The notes below the pieces were generated by a model, which was not told the origin of the DNA, ran no database searches, and saw only the letters and a list, made by a program, of their open reading frames with translations. Position numbers and translations under genes: made by a program. A stretch of DNA of 64,000 bases from Chitinophagaceae bacterium (GTDB lineage: Bacteria; Bacteroidota; Bacteroidia; Chitinophagales; Chitinophagaceae): NCBI GenBank assembly GCA_019638595.1, contig JAHBTJ010000013.1, positions 1-64,000 on the forward strand. The letters are read 5' to 3'. How positions within the stretch are numbered: the stretch's first letter is position 1; every line of letters begins with the position of its first letter. Positions 1-7,717 of the stretch are shown piece after piece.

Positions 1-163
1 TCCGGCGCGTGAGACACGCGCCGGGGCGATCGTCGTTAGCTTTTTTAGTGGATTTACTTCCTGAATTATTATGGCGGAAAATCCTGTCAGCCATATCTTG
101 TGTATGACCTATATAATATTGATCAAGTGTAGATGAATAAAGAATGTAAACGGTGTAAGGCAT
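1..163 (-). CDS. GIY-YIG endonuclease-like protein (partial, runs off left edge)
   Basis: The minus strand from 163 encodes 54 residues without a stop up to the window edge. The start MPYTVYILYSS, then YYIGHTQD and a basic RIFRHN segment followed by SGSKSTKKAND, is the GIY-YIG core of the small UvrC-N-like proteins common in Bacteroidota. The GIY motif is degenerate (VYI) and the YIG is intact. It lies about 60 bases downstream of tRNA-Ala on the same strand and may be co-transcribed with it. After KKAND the reading changes to DRPGACLTRR, which does not look like the family's usual continuation and coincides with a perfect 10-bp GC-rich palindrome (2-24). The gene may therefore be interrupted there. 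Function beyond nuclease-family membership is unknown. Confidence 0.7.
   Translation of the reverse strand, partial: MPYTVYILYSSTLDQYYIGHTQDMADRIFRHNNSGSKSTKKANDDRPGACLTRR
2..24. repeat. Perfect GC-rich inverted repeat, 10-bp arms, 3-nt loop
   Basis: CCGGCGCGTG and CACGCGCCGG are exact reverse complements around AGA. The hairpin lies within the reading frame of the partial GIY-YIG gene, where the protein departs from the expected family pattern. It could be a small inserted palindromic element or a terminator. The only T-run (about 41-46) is 16 bases away on the plus side, so a plain terminator is not well supported. Confidence 0.6.
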
Positions 164-225
164 AATAGTAATAATAGATTAGCTGGTAATAAAAAAGGCT
201 ATCAAATAAATGATAACCTTTTAAG

Positions 226-299
226 TGGAGAACAGGGGAGTCGAACCCCTGACCTCTTGCATGCCATGCAAACGCTCTAGCCAACTGAGCTAGTTCCCC
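226..299 (-). tRNA. tRNA-Ala (anticodon GGC)
   Basis: The minus strand folds as a 74-nt cloverleaf. The acceptor stem GGGGAAC pairs with GTTCTCC and includes the G3-U70 wobble pair, the classic alanine identity element. The D-stem is GCTC/GAGC. The anticodon loop ATGGCAT, between TTTGC and GCAAG, gives GGC, and the T-arm contains GGTTCGA. The discriminator base is A and no CCA is encoded. A promoter candidate lies about 110 bases upstream on the same strand. Confidence 0.96.
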
Positions 300-408
300 A
301 TATTTTACAAGAACTTTTTGTTGAACCGGTGACCTTCCCGCTATCCTGCGGGACGCTCTGGCCTTCCGGATATTCGGAAAAGTTAACCTCAAGAATTTTT
401 CGGGACTG

Positions 409-440
409 CAAATATAGACCGATGCGGTATTTAACCAAAA
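409..440 (-). promoter_or_regulatory. Bacteroidota-type promoter for tRNA-Ala
   Basis: On the minus strand TTTTG (440-436) is followed after exactly 19 bases by TATATTTG (416-409), matching the TTTG-N19-TAnnTTTG primary promoter of Bacteroidota. Transcription would start near 403 and run through the tRNA towards the GIY-YIG gene. Confidence 0.7.
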
Positions 441-467
441 TAAAAAACCAGGTTGTTCAACCCGGTT
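437..467 (-). terminator. Rho-independent terminator of citrate synthase
   Basis: Read on the minus strand, AACCGGGTTG pairs with CAACCTGGTT (one G-U pair) around a 2-nt loop and is followed by a T-rich run (445-437). It starts 37 bases after the citrate synthase stop codon. Its T-run overlaps the -33 element of the tRNA promoter, so the two transcription units abut. Confidence 0.8.
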
Positions 468-503
468 CCTTATTATTTCAATTCCTGTTTAATGAATAGT
501 GTA

Positions 504-1829
504 TTAATCGCCCCATATTTCGCCTTTGCCCTCCAGCCAGTCTTTTACAGAAGCGGTGGTAATGGATTTAGGCCTTTCTATAGGAAGTCCTAACGCCCTG
601 TCCCAGCAAAGGCTGGCTAATACCCCCAATGCGCGGCTTACTCCAAATAATACCGTATAAAATTCGTATTCTACCAAACCGTAATGCACCAGCAGCGCGC
701 CGCTGTGCGCATCTACATTGGGCCAGGGATTTTTTACTTTGCCGAGCGATTTCAATACCTCCGGAACAACATCATACACTCTCCACACTATGTTTACCAG
801 CGGATCATCGGGCATATGTGTTTTCCCAAATTCCATTTGCGCGGAAAAACGGGGATCGGTTTTCCGCAATACCGCATGGCCATAACCGGGAACCACCTTA
901 CCTTCTCCCAATGTTTTCTTTACATATTCCTCAATCTGCTCTTTGGAGGGAAGCTCTACGCCCAGCTCATCGCGCATGTCAAATATCCATTTTATTACCT
1001 CCTGGTTTGCCAGTCCGTGCAATGGGCCGGCAAGCCCGTTCATTCCGGCAGCAAAGCTCAGGTAAGGGTCGCTGAGCGCCGATCCTACCAGGTGCGTTGT
1101 GTGGGCGGATACATTACCGCCTTCATGGTCGGCATGTATGGTCATGTAAAGCCGCATCAGTTCCTTAAAGCTTTCATCTTCAAAACCCAGCATGTGTGCG
1201 AAATTGCCCGACCAGTCAAGCAGCCCGTCGGGCTGAATGTGTTTTTCGTCCTTATACTTCCGGCGGTATATATATGCGGCAACCCTGGGCAGGCGTGCTA
1301 TTAAAGTCATTGAGTCGTCGTATACGGCATCCCAATAGTCCTTTTTGTTCATGCCCTGGGCATATTTTTTGGCAAATATGCTTTCTGTTTGTAATGCCAT
1401 AATGGCTATTACAAATTGTGTCATCGGGTGCGTAGATTTAGGCAACGCTTCTATTGCGTCAAATACATGATTAGGAACATGCGAGCGGCGTTGCCAGATG
1501 TTAGTAACTTCTTCCGCATCCCCGGCAGTGGGTAATTCGCCCAGCAGCATTAAATAAAACAACCCTTCAGGTAAAGGCTCCGTTCCCCCCGGCGCTTTGG
1601 GCAGCTTTTCCTGTAATTCAGGAATAGAATATCCTCTGAACCTGATGCCTTCCTGGGCATCGAGCAAAGATGTTTCCGTTACCAAGCCTGTAATCCCCCT
1701 CATGCCCTGGTACACCTGCGAAAGCTGAACTTCTCCTATTGTCCTGGTACCATGCTCTTTTAAAATCTCTTTAATTTCTGCTGACAAATCATCGGCTTTG
1801 GCTTTGAACCGTTCTTTTATTGTGGCCAT
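504..1829 (-). CDS. gltA: Citrate synthase, eukaryote/mitochondrial-like type
   Basis: This enzyme condenses acetyl-CoA and oxaloacetate to citrate, the entry step of the TCA cycle, in the cytoplasm. The 441-residue protein matches the mitochondrial (type I) class more closely than the usual Gram-negative enzyme. NVSAHTTHLVGSALSDPYLS at about 239-258 and GLAGPLHGLANQEV with catalytic His271 are near-identical to the animal enzyme. GYGHAVLRKTDPR supplies His318, and PWPNVDAHSG supplies Asp373. The C-terminal EYEFYTVLFGVSRALGV block also matches. The ATG at 1829 begins MATIKERFKAKADDL with no transit peptide. The gene stands alone, ends in its own terminator, and has more than 130 bases of leader with no clear promoter seen. 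Confidence 0.95.
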   Translation of the reverse strand: MATIKERFKAKADDLSAEIKEILKEHGTRTIGEVQLSQVYQGMRGITGLVTETSLLDAQEGIRFRGYSIPELQEKLPKAPGGTEPLPEGLFYLMLLGELPTAGDAEEVTNIWQRRSHVPNHVFDAIEALPKSTHPMTQFVIAIMALQTESIFAKKYAQGMNKKDYWDAVYDDSMTLIARLPRVAAYIYRRKYKDEKHIQPDGLLDWSGNFAHMLGFEDESFKELMRLYMTIHADHEGGNVSAHTTHLVGSALSDPYLSFAAGMNGLAGPLHGLANQEVIKWIFDMRDELGVELPSKEQIEEYVKKTLGEGKVVPGYGHAVLRKTDPRFSAQMEFGKTHMPDDPLVNIVWRVYDVVPEVLKSLGKVKNPWPNVDAHSGALLVHYGLVEYEFYTVLFGVSRALGVLASLCWDRALGLPIERPKSITTASVKDWLEGKGEIWGD

Positions 1830-1967
1830 ATTTCGTGTTTTAATCAGATTGCAGGTGAATTTTATGAGCGGTTAGCGAATAGCGCTAAAGTTAGCCAAAA
1901 CAGCGTTATATAGACGGAAAAATTTAGGTTTTACGGCAATTTGTAAAAATGAGCTTGCAAAAGCTGA

Positions 1968-3047
1968 TCATTTAGGAGCCTTCCTGTATAAATAATAGGT
2001 AAGCACACCAAATATGGCATTAGGCAGCCAGGCGGCAATAACAGGTGGCAGGTTCCCTTTTACACTGAAAATGGTTGAAAACCGGTCGAATAAAATGAAC
2101 AGGGCCGCTATAGCAAAGCCGGCTGCAATGTGCACCCCGCTGCCACCCCTTATTTTGCGCGAAGCAAGAATGGCGCCGATCAATGTAAGTATCAGCACTG
2201 TAACCGGGGTGGCATCTCTGCGGTAAAGCTCCACTTCAAGGTCGTTAATACCTTCCGATCCCCTGATCTTTTCCACCGCTACCATGCGGCGTAATTCAGG
2301 TGTGGTAAGCCGCGATTTTACGTATTCATCTTTTTTAAGATCTTCGGGAGTGAAATTAAAATTGAGCCTGCGCACCGTATCCTGTTTTACTTCTTCTTCC
2401 AAACCGTTTATTTTTCTTTCAATTACCCCGCTCAGCCGCCATTTTTTGGCGGAGGCATCCCACGATATATTATCGGAGCGAAGGTTGTACACTACCTTAT
2501 TGCCCCGGAGCTTATCCATGAAGAAGCCGCTCCCGTTTTTACCCGCGGTATCATAATACCTGATGCCGCAATAGGTAACAGAATCAATGCGCATGTATAT
2601 GCCCGTATTGCCTGAATAAGAGCCTACGGTTTTTACATATTTAAGCTCAAAGGCTGTGCGTATTTCGTTTGCTTTGGGCACCAGCGACCGGTTTCCCAAC
2701 CACAATAAAGCCGCTAGTAAAATACCGCCGATAATATACGGCTTAAGCAGGCGGTTAAAGCTGGTGCCGCCTGCCAGCATAGCAATAATTTCGGACCGGT
2801 TGGCTAAACGCGATGTAAAAAAAATAACAGCAATAAAGGTGAACAATGGAAATAAAAAGGATACTATGAACGGAACAAATCCCACATAATAGTTGCGCAT
2901 TACAAAGCCGGCAGACAGGTTGGCTTTGGCAAAGTCGTCGGTTTTTTCGCTGATGTCTACCACAACAGAAATGGCGGTAAACAGCAAAATGCAGTACAGG
3001 AATGTAAAGATGAAGCTCTTAAGTATATACCAGTCTAATTTTTTCAT
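1968..3047 (-). CDS. LptF/LptG (YjgP/YjgQ) family permease
   Basis: Inner-membrane subunit of the lipopolysaccharide export ABC transporter (LptB2FG), which extracts LPS and passes it to the periplasmic bridge. The 359 residues show the family layout. There are membrane helices near 10-32, 50-78 and 98-115, with RLANRSEIIAMLAGG after the third helix as the coupling-region signature. A large periplasmic beta-rich domain spans about 125-265, and three helices follow to the end, including VTVLILTLIGAILASRK. Whether it is the F or G subunit cannot be settled from sequence alone, as Bacteroidota carry separate genes for both. A -7 promoter element lies 25 bases upstream. Confidence 0.85.
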   Translation of the reverse strand: MKKLDWYILKSFIFTFLYCILLFTAISVVVDISEKTDDFAKANLSAGFVMRNYYVGFVPFIVSFLFPLFTFIAVIFFTSRLANRSEIIAMLAGGTSFNRLLKPYIIGGILLAALLWLGNRSLVPKANEIRTAFELKYVKTVGSYSGNTGIYMRIDSVTYCGIRYYDTAGKNGSGFFMDKLRGNKVVYNLRSDNISWDASAKKWRLSGVIERKINGLEEEVKQDTVRRLNFNFTPEDLKKDEYVKSRLTTPELRRMVAVEKIRGSEGINDLEVELYRRDATPVTVLILTLIGAILASRKIRGGSGVHIAAGFAIAALFILFDRFSTIFSVKGNLPPVIAAWLPNAIFGVLTYYLYRKAPK

Positions 3048-3071
3048 GCCGGGTTATAACAAAACAATGGA

Positions 3072-3079
3072 CAAAAGTA
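3072..3079 (-). promoter_or_regulatory. Candidate -7 element for the LptF/G gene
   Basis: TACTTTTG on the minus strand matches TAnnTTTG exactly, 25 bases before the ATG at 3047. No convincing TTG element is seen 19 bases further upstream, so support is partial. Confidence 0.35.
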
Positions 3080-3116
3080 ACCGAAAACTCTAAAAAGAAC
3101 TTTGTATCTTCCTGTT

Positions 3117-3932
3117 ATGAAAAATATTCACAATAGTTTCAAACTTTTCCCGCTGCAACTCTTGTTTTTTTTATGGATGGGGGGCAACCTGTATGCCCAG
3201 CAGCAGCCCGATCTTAGTGCTTACGAATACCAGCTTTTTTTGCAGGACGAAGATACCCTGCGCTGCCGCATTCTTTCTCCGCTTCATTTTACTACCGATA
3301 AAAAATATCCTTTAATTGTATTTCTTCACGGATCGGGCGAGCGTGGCGATAATAATGAATCGCAGTTGGTATGGGGTGGCAGTCTTTTTGTAGATTCTGC
3401 GAATCGTGAGCGGTTCCCGGCAATTGTTGTTTTTCCCCAATGCCCTAAAGATTCGTCGTGGAGCGTGAGAGCAAGAGATCAGTCGGGCGATTCTGTTAAA
3501 TTCAGGTTCCCGATGGATCAGCCGCCAACCCGCCCCCTGCAGATGGTAATGAACTTTATAGATACCCTGGTCAGCAGCGGTGTGGTGGATACAAAGCGTA
3601 TTTATCTTGGAGGGTTATCTATGGGGGGATTTGGAACATTTGAATTATTATGGCGAAGACCCGGTCTTTTTGCAGCTTCTTTTCCTATTTGCGGGGGAGG
3701 CAATCCGGCAGGGGCAAAAATATACGGTAAAAACTTTCCTGTATGGGTTTTTCATGGGGCTGACGATAATGTTGTTCCCGTAAAAAATTCAAGAGTGATG
3801 GTAGAGGCGTTGAAAGAAGCAGGGGCAAAAGTAAAATATACCGAATACCCCGGTGTGAAACACGATAGCTGGATCAACGCCTTTGCCGAGCCGGAGCTGT
3901 TGCCGTGGTTGTTTTCGCAAAAGAAAAAATGA
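3117..3932 (+). CDS. Secreted alpha/beta-hydrolase, peptidase/esterase type
   Basis: The 271-residue secreted protein has a signal peptide ending near LYAQQQ and resembles the predicted-peptidase/PHB-depolymerase-like alpha/beta hydrolases. FLHGSGERGDN gives the oxyanion region. The nucleophile elbow GLSMGG has its serine near residue 170, the acid is in HGADDNVVP near 217, and the histidine is in VKHDSW near 248. It probably hydrolyses ester or peptide bonds in the periplasm or outside the cell; the substrate is unknown. The ATG at 3117 is preferred because a TTG 15 bases upstream would add residues in front of a good signal peptide. The gene is divergent from the LptF/G gene. Confidence 0.8.
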   Translation: MKNIHNSFKLFPLQLLFFLWMGGNLYAQQQPDLSAYEYQLFLQDEDTLRCRILSPLHFTTDKKYPLIVFLHGSGERGDNNESQLVWGGSLFVDSANRERFPAIVVFPQCPKDSSWSVRARDQSGDSVKFRFPMDQPPTRPLQMVMNFIDTLVSSGVVDTKRIYLGGLSMGGFGTFELLWRRPGLFAASFPICGGGNPAGAKIYGKNFPVWVFHGADDNVVPVKNSRVMVEALKEAGAKVKYTEYPGVKHDSWINAFAEPELLPWLFSQKKK

Positions 3933-3958
3933 GGTGAGCGATCAGCGGCCGGCTGTAA

Positions 3959-4071
3959 GCTATGAGCCGTAAACTAAGTTTGCCAGGTTGCAGGAGATGT
4001 TGGATATTTCGGGTTTATGGTTAAACAAAAAACTACAAACCATAAATTACTGATAGCCGATAGCTCATAGC
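3959..4071. repeat. Nested inverted repeats in intergenic DNA
   Basis: GCTATGAGC (3959-3967) is the exact reverse complement of GCTCATAGC (4063-4071). Inside this pair TTTATGG (about 4014-4020) faces CCATAAA (about 4040-4046). The 164-base gap between the esterase and the phosphatase thus folds into nested arms. No T-run follows, so it is not an ordinary terminator. The role is unknown. Confidence 0.45.
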
Positions 4072-4096
4072 CCATATCCCAATTAAAATTTTCATT

Positions 4097-4912
4097 ATGA
4101 ACAGCATCTCAAAGCTCAAATTTATTTTTTTGTTTTTTCTTTTGGCAGCTTCGTGTAAGGTACAGCGTAATACGGCAGGGAGCAGCACCAATGCTCCATC
4201 CCTGGTAACCCAGGGTCCTTTATGGGGAGCCGTTTGGCAGCAAAAGGCTTCGGAGTATAAAGCGCTTTGTTTCCAGGCATACAACACCGCAAGGCTGCAG
4301 TTAGACATACTATTAAAAGAGCCGCATAATAAGCCATTGGCTGTTGTTACCGATATTGATGAAACCATTTTAGACAACAGTCCCTACCAGGTGCATATTG
4401 CCGGCAGGAATGAGGAGTATGCCGATGCCTCGTGGATTGAATGGACCAAACGGGTGGATTGCGATACCGTACCCGGTGGGTGGAGCTTTTTTCAATATGC
4501 GAAAAGCAAAGGAGTGAGTGTATTTTATATTACCAACCGCCTTGAAGAAGAACGTCCGCAAACACTACAAGACCTTCAGCGGTGGAATTTCCCCGATGCA
4601 ACCAACGATCATCTTATTTTAAAAACAGCAGGCTCCGGCAAAGGCCCACGGCGGGATAAAGTATCACAAACCCATGATATCATTATGCTGTTTGGCGATA
4701 ACCTGAGCGATTTCAGTTCGGCTTTCGATAAGCAACCCACCGATACCCGGAATGCGCTTACCCGCAGCAATGCCGAATTATTCGGTACCCGTTTTATTGT
4801 ATTGCCCAACGCCATGTATGGCGACTGGGAGAGCATGTTATATCAATACCGGCATGAACTGGCGCCTGCCATAAAGGACAGTATTATTTTGCAGGGACTG
4901 AAAAAATATTAG
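4097..4912 (+). CDS. 5'-nucleotidase/acid phosphatase lipoprotein, e(P4)-like (class C)
   Basis: Outer-membrane lipoprotein phosphatase of the HAD superfamily. This family dephosphorylates nucleoside monophosphates and other small phosphoesters so that the nucleosides can be taken up. The N-terminus has a hydrophobic stretch and the lipobox LAASC. Near residue 86 VTDIDETILDNSP carries the class C DxDxT catalytic motif with the nucleophile and acid/base aspartates. YITNR supplies the second HAD motif and FGDNLSDF the acidic motif IV. The length of 271 residues fits the Haemophilus e(P4)/Hel family. The gene stands alone, and no promoter was recognised. Confidence 0.88.
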   Translation: MNSISKLKFIFLFFLLAASCKVQRNTAGSSTNAPSLVTQGPLWGAVWQQKASEYKALCFQAYNTARLQLDILLKEPHNKPLAVVTDIDETILDNSPYQVHIAGRNEEYADASWIEWTKRVDCDTVPGGWSFFQYAKSKGVSVFYITNRLEEERPQTLQDLQRWNFPDATNDHLILKTAGSGKGPRRDKVSQTHDIIMLFGDNLSDFSSAFDKQPTDTRNALTRSNAELFGTRFIVLPNAMYGDWESMLYQYRHELAPAIKDSIILQGLKKY

Positions 4913-5034
4913 TGTTCAGCCATACATATCCGGGTATACGCTAACGATTGAGTGATTTTTTCTCAAAAAGAACATCTCTGCATATTTTTTTAGAACTTGC
5001 GGCTAAAATGTAAAGCGATTACAACTATGCTGCT

Positions 5035-5631
5035 ATGAGTCAAAGTGCGGAAAATATCAATACACTTATTGCCGGTTGGTATGAGGCATTCCGGGGCGAT
5101 TTGCTTTTGGTAGGCCAGCGGTTAGGATATACCGGCGAAGAGCTCAACGATTTGCTGCACCAGTTTTTTCTTAACCTGATGGAGAAAAACATAGACTTTT
5201 CAGGCATCGCCAATCCCCGGTCTTACCTGCAAACCGCTTTCAAAAGACGCCTCATTGATCATTATCGTTCCGAAAAACGCTATCTGCGCCATCATTCCAT
5301 GTATGTTGTGCAGGATGAATACCAGCCTTCCGTACAGGAGCTGCTCGAAAAAATACAAACGAACAGCGCTTTAATAGAAAAGGTCCGGAATATTTGTAAT
5401 AAGCTCCCCGCTACCTGCCGTACCGTAATATTGCTCAAGTACGGAGAAGGGTTATCCAATGAGGAAATTGAACTAAGAACAGGATTATCACGCAGAACCA
5501 TTTACAATAGCCTGTTCAAAGGAATAAAAACGCTGCGTAAAGAGCTCTCGGATACAAATGCCTCCCATTTCTTTACCCTCATCCCGCTATTGCTCAGCCT
5601 CTTTGTAAATGACTTTATTACCAGGAACTAA
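5035..5631 (+). CDS. ECF RNA polymerase sigma factor of the PUL
   Basis: Sigma-70 family protein of 198 residues with region 2 (LNDLLHQFFLNLMEKN, then NPRSYLQTAFKRRLIDHYRSE) and region 4 (LPATCRTVILLKYGEGLSNEEI, then an RRTIYNSLFKGIKTLR recognition helix). Such factors are released when SusC signals through FecR and then transcribe the PUL. Here the FecR gene is not adjacent: a toxin-antitoxin pair and about 0.9 kb separate them. The C-terminus HFFTLIPLLLSLFV is unusually hydrophobic and may contact the membrane or the anti-sigma factor. The assignment as the regulator of the following PUL is inferred from gene order. Confidence 0.85.
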   Translation: MSQSAENINTLIAGWYEAFRGDLLLVGQRLGYTGEELNDLLHQFFLNLMEKNIDFSGIANPRSYLQTAFKRRLIDHYRSEKRYLRHHSMYVVQDEYQPSVQELLEKIQTNSALIEKVRNICNKLPATCRTVILLKYGEGLSNEEIELRTGLSRRTIYNSLFKGIKTLRKELSDTNASHFFTLIPLLLSLFVNDFITRN

Positions 5632-5729
5632 AAAACATGAAATGTGAGCCGTGAAAACCCGTTTCCCCGTCACGTTTTACGACAACATACCGAAATCCCT
5701 TGATTGCTGCTGTGAATACACGCTTTTTA

Positions 5730-5760
5730 TTGCCTGAAGTTTTCTTTTTGACTAACTTCG
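5730..5760 (+). promoter_or_regulatory. Candidate promoter of the toxin-antitoxin pair
   Basis: TTG (5730-5732), 20 bases, then TAACTTCG (5753-5760), one mismatch from TAnnTTTG. It is placed 36 bases before the antitoxin start. This suggests that the pair has its own promoter inside the sigma-FecR interval. Confidence 0.4.
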
Positions 5761-5796
5761 TACAACTGACTTACAAAACTTCAAAATAGATTCAAT

Positions 5797-6033
5797 ATGT
5801 ATACAACATATCATTTAGCATCAGCACAGGAGGTAAGCACAGATATTCTGGATGCTATAAAGGCCACGTTCAAATCCAAACCTATCACAATCATTGTTGA
5901 AGAGGATGACAGCGATTTTGAACTGACAGCTGATATGAGAACTGTTTTGGACGAACGCCTTCAGGAAGATGAAAGCACATATATCTCTGCCGAAGTATCT
6001 GTAAACCGGCTCAACAAAAAATATGGCTTATAA
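5797..6033 (+). CDS. Putative antitoxin of a type II toxin-antitoxin pair
   Basis: Acidic 78-residue protein whose C-terminus LDERLQEDESTYISAEVSVN resembles the toxin-neutralising tails of antitoxins paired with RelE/ParE toxins (compare addiction-module proteins ending in a Y-S-W-E-like segment). The N-terminal half (ILDAIKATFKSKPITIIVEE) may dimerise or bind DNA. Its stop overlaps the start of the toxin gene by 11 bases, the usual coupling in such operons. The call relies on size, charge and this coupling more than on a firm family match. Confidence 0.65.
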   Translation: MYTTYHLASAQEVSTDILDAIKATFKSKPITIIVEEDDSDFELTADMRTVLDERLQEDESTYISAEVSVNRLNKKYGL

Positions 6034-6319
6034 GATCATCGTTTCACCACGTGTACAGAAAGAAATCGAAAATGCTATTGATTATTACGCTCTTTACAGC
6101 GTTGATGCCCCGTTAAATTTTATTACTGCACTCAAAGAGGCTTACGCCACATTGGAAACGAACCCTTTTTACAGAATACGCTACAAAAACATACGAGCTG
6201 TAAGAATTAGAAAGTTTCCGTACCTGCTCTATTTTATCATCAGCGATGACAATAATACTGTCCGGGTGCTTTCTTGTTTTCACAACAAAAGAAACCCGAA
6301 TAAAAGACCAGGATTATAA
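6023..6319 (+). CDS. RelE/ParE-family toxin
   Basis: The 98-residue basic protein has the RelE/ParE pattern. It opens with a beta strand (YKIIVSPRVQKEIENAIDYY), then an alpha hairpin with NFITALKEAYATLETNP, and ends in the beta sheet RIRYKNIRAVRIRKFPYLLYF and VRVLSCFHNKRNP. Family members either cleave mRNA on the ribosome or poison gyrase. The terminal HNKRNP block is closest to the plasmid-stabilisation ParE-like group. It overlaps the antitoxin gene by 11 bases. The pair lies inside the PUL control cassette. Confidence 0.82.
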   Translation: MAYKIIVSPRVQKEIENAIDYYALYSVDAPLNFITALKEAYATLETNPFYRIRYKNIRAVRIRKFPYLLYFIISDDNNTVRVLSCFHNKRNPNKRPGL

Positions 6320-6543
6320 AACAACAGAGCCACCTGAATGAGCGGCTTTATTAACCTGTTCTATACCAATATTTTCCTCTTGCCGGGTGCAGGTTTGGCA
6401 GCATTGCCCGGCGGATGCTATAACCGGTTGCCTGTCCGGCAGGTCACTATCTGTCTGCGAAATTTTAAATGCACCCAAAAAAACAACAAATTCCGGGGTA
6501 AAGTTTTCAAAATTCATCGTCTTTACTACAAACCAGAACAACT

Positions 6544-7611
6544 ATGCCTGTTCGTTTGTCGGTAGAAGAGCTTGTTATTAATGATTCTTTCATCAATTAT
6601 TGTCTTGAAAGAAATGAACAGGATGTATTGCACTGGCTTCAATACCAGGAAGATCACCCTGACCGGCAGGATATTATTGAAGAAGCGAAGCAGCTTGTTT
6701 TTTTAATGACCGGCTCCCTGCGGGGGCTGGCTGCCGGTACACCTGCCGCACCTGTTTTTCCTATAAAACGTTTCCCCCTGTTAAAAGTGATGGGATGGGC
6801 GGCAGCATGCACCGGAATAGTGCTCACTACCTATTTTGTTTTTCAGCAAAAAAAGGAGGTGGGCATGCACGAAGCAGTGGCCGCTGTTGAAAATCCCCGG
6901 GTTTTTACCACAAAGGCGGGCGCCAAACAAACCATTACACTTCCCGACGGAACGAAAGTATACCTCAATTCCGGCTCTACGCTTAAACTGAGCGACGGTT
7001 TTGGCAAAGCCAACCGTAAGGTCTTTCTTACAGGCGAAGGAGGATTTGATGTAATACACAACAGTCGCTTACCCTTTACGGTGAGTGTTGACAAGTATGA
7101 TGTAAACGTTACAGGCACTTTTTTTAATGTACGGGCCTATCCCGGAGACAAGATCACGGAAACCTCGCTTTTAAGAGGGAAAGTGGATATACTGATCAAA
7201 AATGGATCTTCAACGCCGTTACGCATGTTGTTAAAGCCCAAACAAAAATTTGTGCTGGATACAGAAACAGGAGAACAAATGACAGGCGGCAGTGATCCGG
7301 AAGCGCCTGAAAGCAAAGCTGCTCCTCATGTGGCTATTGAGGCGCTGTCTTACAATCGCGATAGTGTTAATATTGAAACTGCCTGGATACAGAATACATT
7401 GATCATTGAAGAAGAGACTTTTGAAATGATCAGGGAAAAGCTGGAAAGATGGTACAATGTACGGCTCATCTTTAAAGATGAAAAAGTGAAGCAATACGGG
7501 TTTACGGGAACTTTCAGGAACGAGAGCATAGAACAGGTATTAAAAGCCTTTAAAGATTCCTATTTTTTTAATTATACTATTGACGGAACGGATATAATTA
7601 TATCAAAATAA
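6544..7611 (+). CDS. FecR-family anti-sigma factor
   Basis: Single-pass inner-membrane anti-sigma factor that holds the ECF sigma until SusC reports substrate. A cytoplasmic N-terminal segment (1-78) precedes one membrane helix at about 79-100. A periplasmic FecR domain follows at about 115-215 (TLPDGTKVYLNSGSTLKL, VFLTGEGGFDV, TGTFFNVRAYPGD, ETSLLRGKVDI). A C-terminal DUF4974-like domain at about 285-355 includes FTGTFRNESIEQVLKAF. The length of 355 is typical. The 224 bases between the toxin gene and this start hold no gene. The partner sigma is inferred to be the one at 5035. Confidence 0.9.
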   Translation: MPVRLSVEELVINDSFINYCLERNEQDVLHWLQYQEDHPDRQDIIEEAKQLVFLMTGSLRGLAAGTPAAPVFPIKRFPLLKVMGWAAACTGIVLTTYFVFQQKKEVGMHEAVAAVENPRVFTTKAGAKQTITLPDGTKVYLNSGSTLKLSDGFGKANRKVFLTGEGGFDVIHNSRLPFTVSVDKYDVNVTGTFFNVRAYPGDKITETSLLRGKVDILIKNGSSTPLRMLLKPKQKFVLDTETGEQMTGGSDPEAPESKAAPHVAIEALSYNRDSVNIETAWIQNTLIIEEETFEMIREKLERWYNVRLIFKDEKVKQYGFTGTFRNESIEQVLKAFKDSYFFNYTIDGTDIIISK

Positions 7612-7613
7612 AA

Positions 7614-7640
7614 GGAGAAATGGATTGCGCCCATTCCTCC
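7614..7640. promoter_or_regulatory. Hairpin between fecR and susC
   Basis: GGAGAAATGG faces CCATTCCTCC around a 7-nt loop, with one A-C mismatch in the plus-strand RNA. Read on the minus strand the mismatch becomes a G-U pair followed by TTTTATTTT, so it is a better terminator in that direction. It directly follows the fecR stop. An attenuator or RNA-processing role for uncoupling FecR and SusC levels is only inferred. Confidence 0.45.
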
Positions 7641-7717
7641 CGGGTTCAAAAACAGGGTAGGTCAAACTTTGCGGGTTGTGCCTGCCCCTATTGTTCATTT
7701 TTAAACGAAACAAAAGT

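Noticed and set aside
300-392. Second tRNA-like or GIY-YIG-tail-like stretch on the minus strand, with GAGCG and a GGTTCAA-like T-arm
   Set aside because: The putative anticodon loop has 6 or 8 bases and no acceptor stem pairs, so it is at most a degraded remnant. A 30-codon reading across it overlaps tRNA-Ala and is not a gene.
1830-1967. Promoter of citrate synthase
   Set aside because: A TAACTTTA sequence near 1886-1893 on the minus strand resembles the -7 box, but no TTG stands at 18-21 bases, so no promoter is listed.
6338-6565. Short plus-strand open frames in the gap before the first fecR
   Set aside because: Low-complexity translation with no family pattern, and they run into the fecR start; treated as non-coding.
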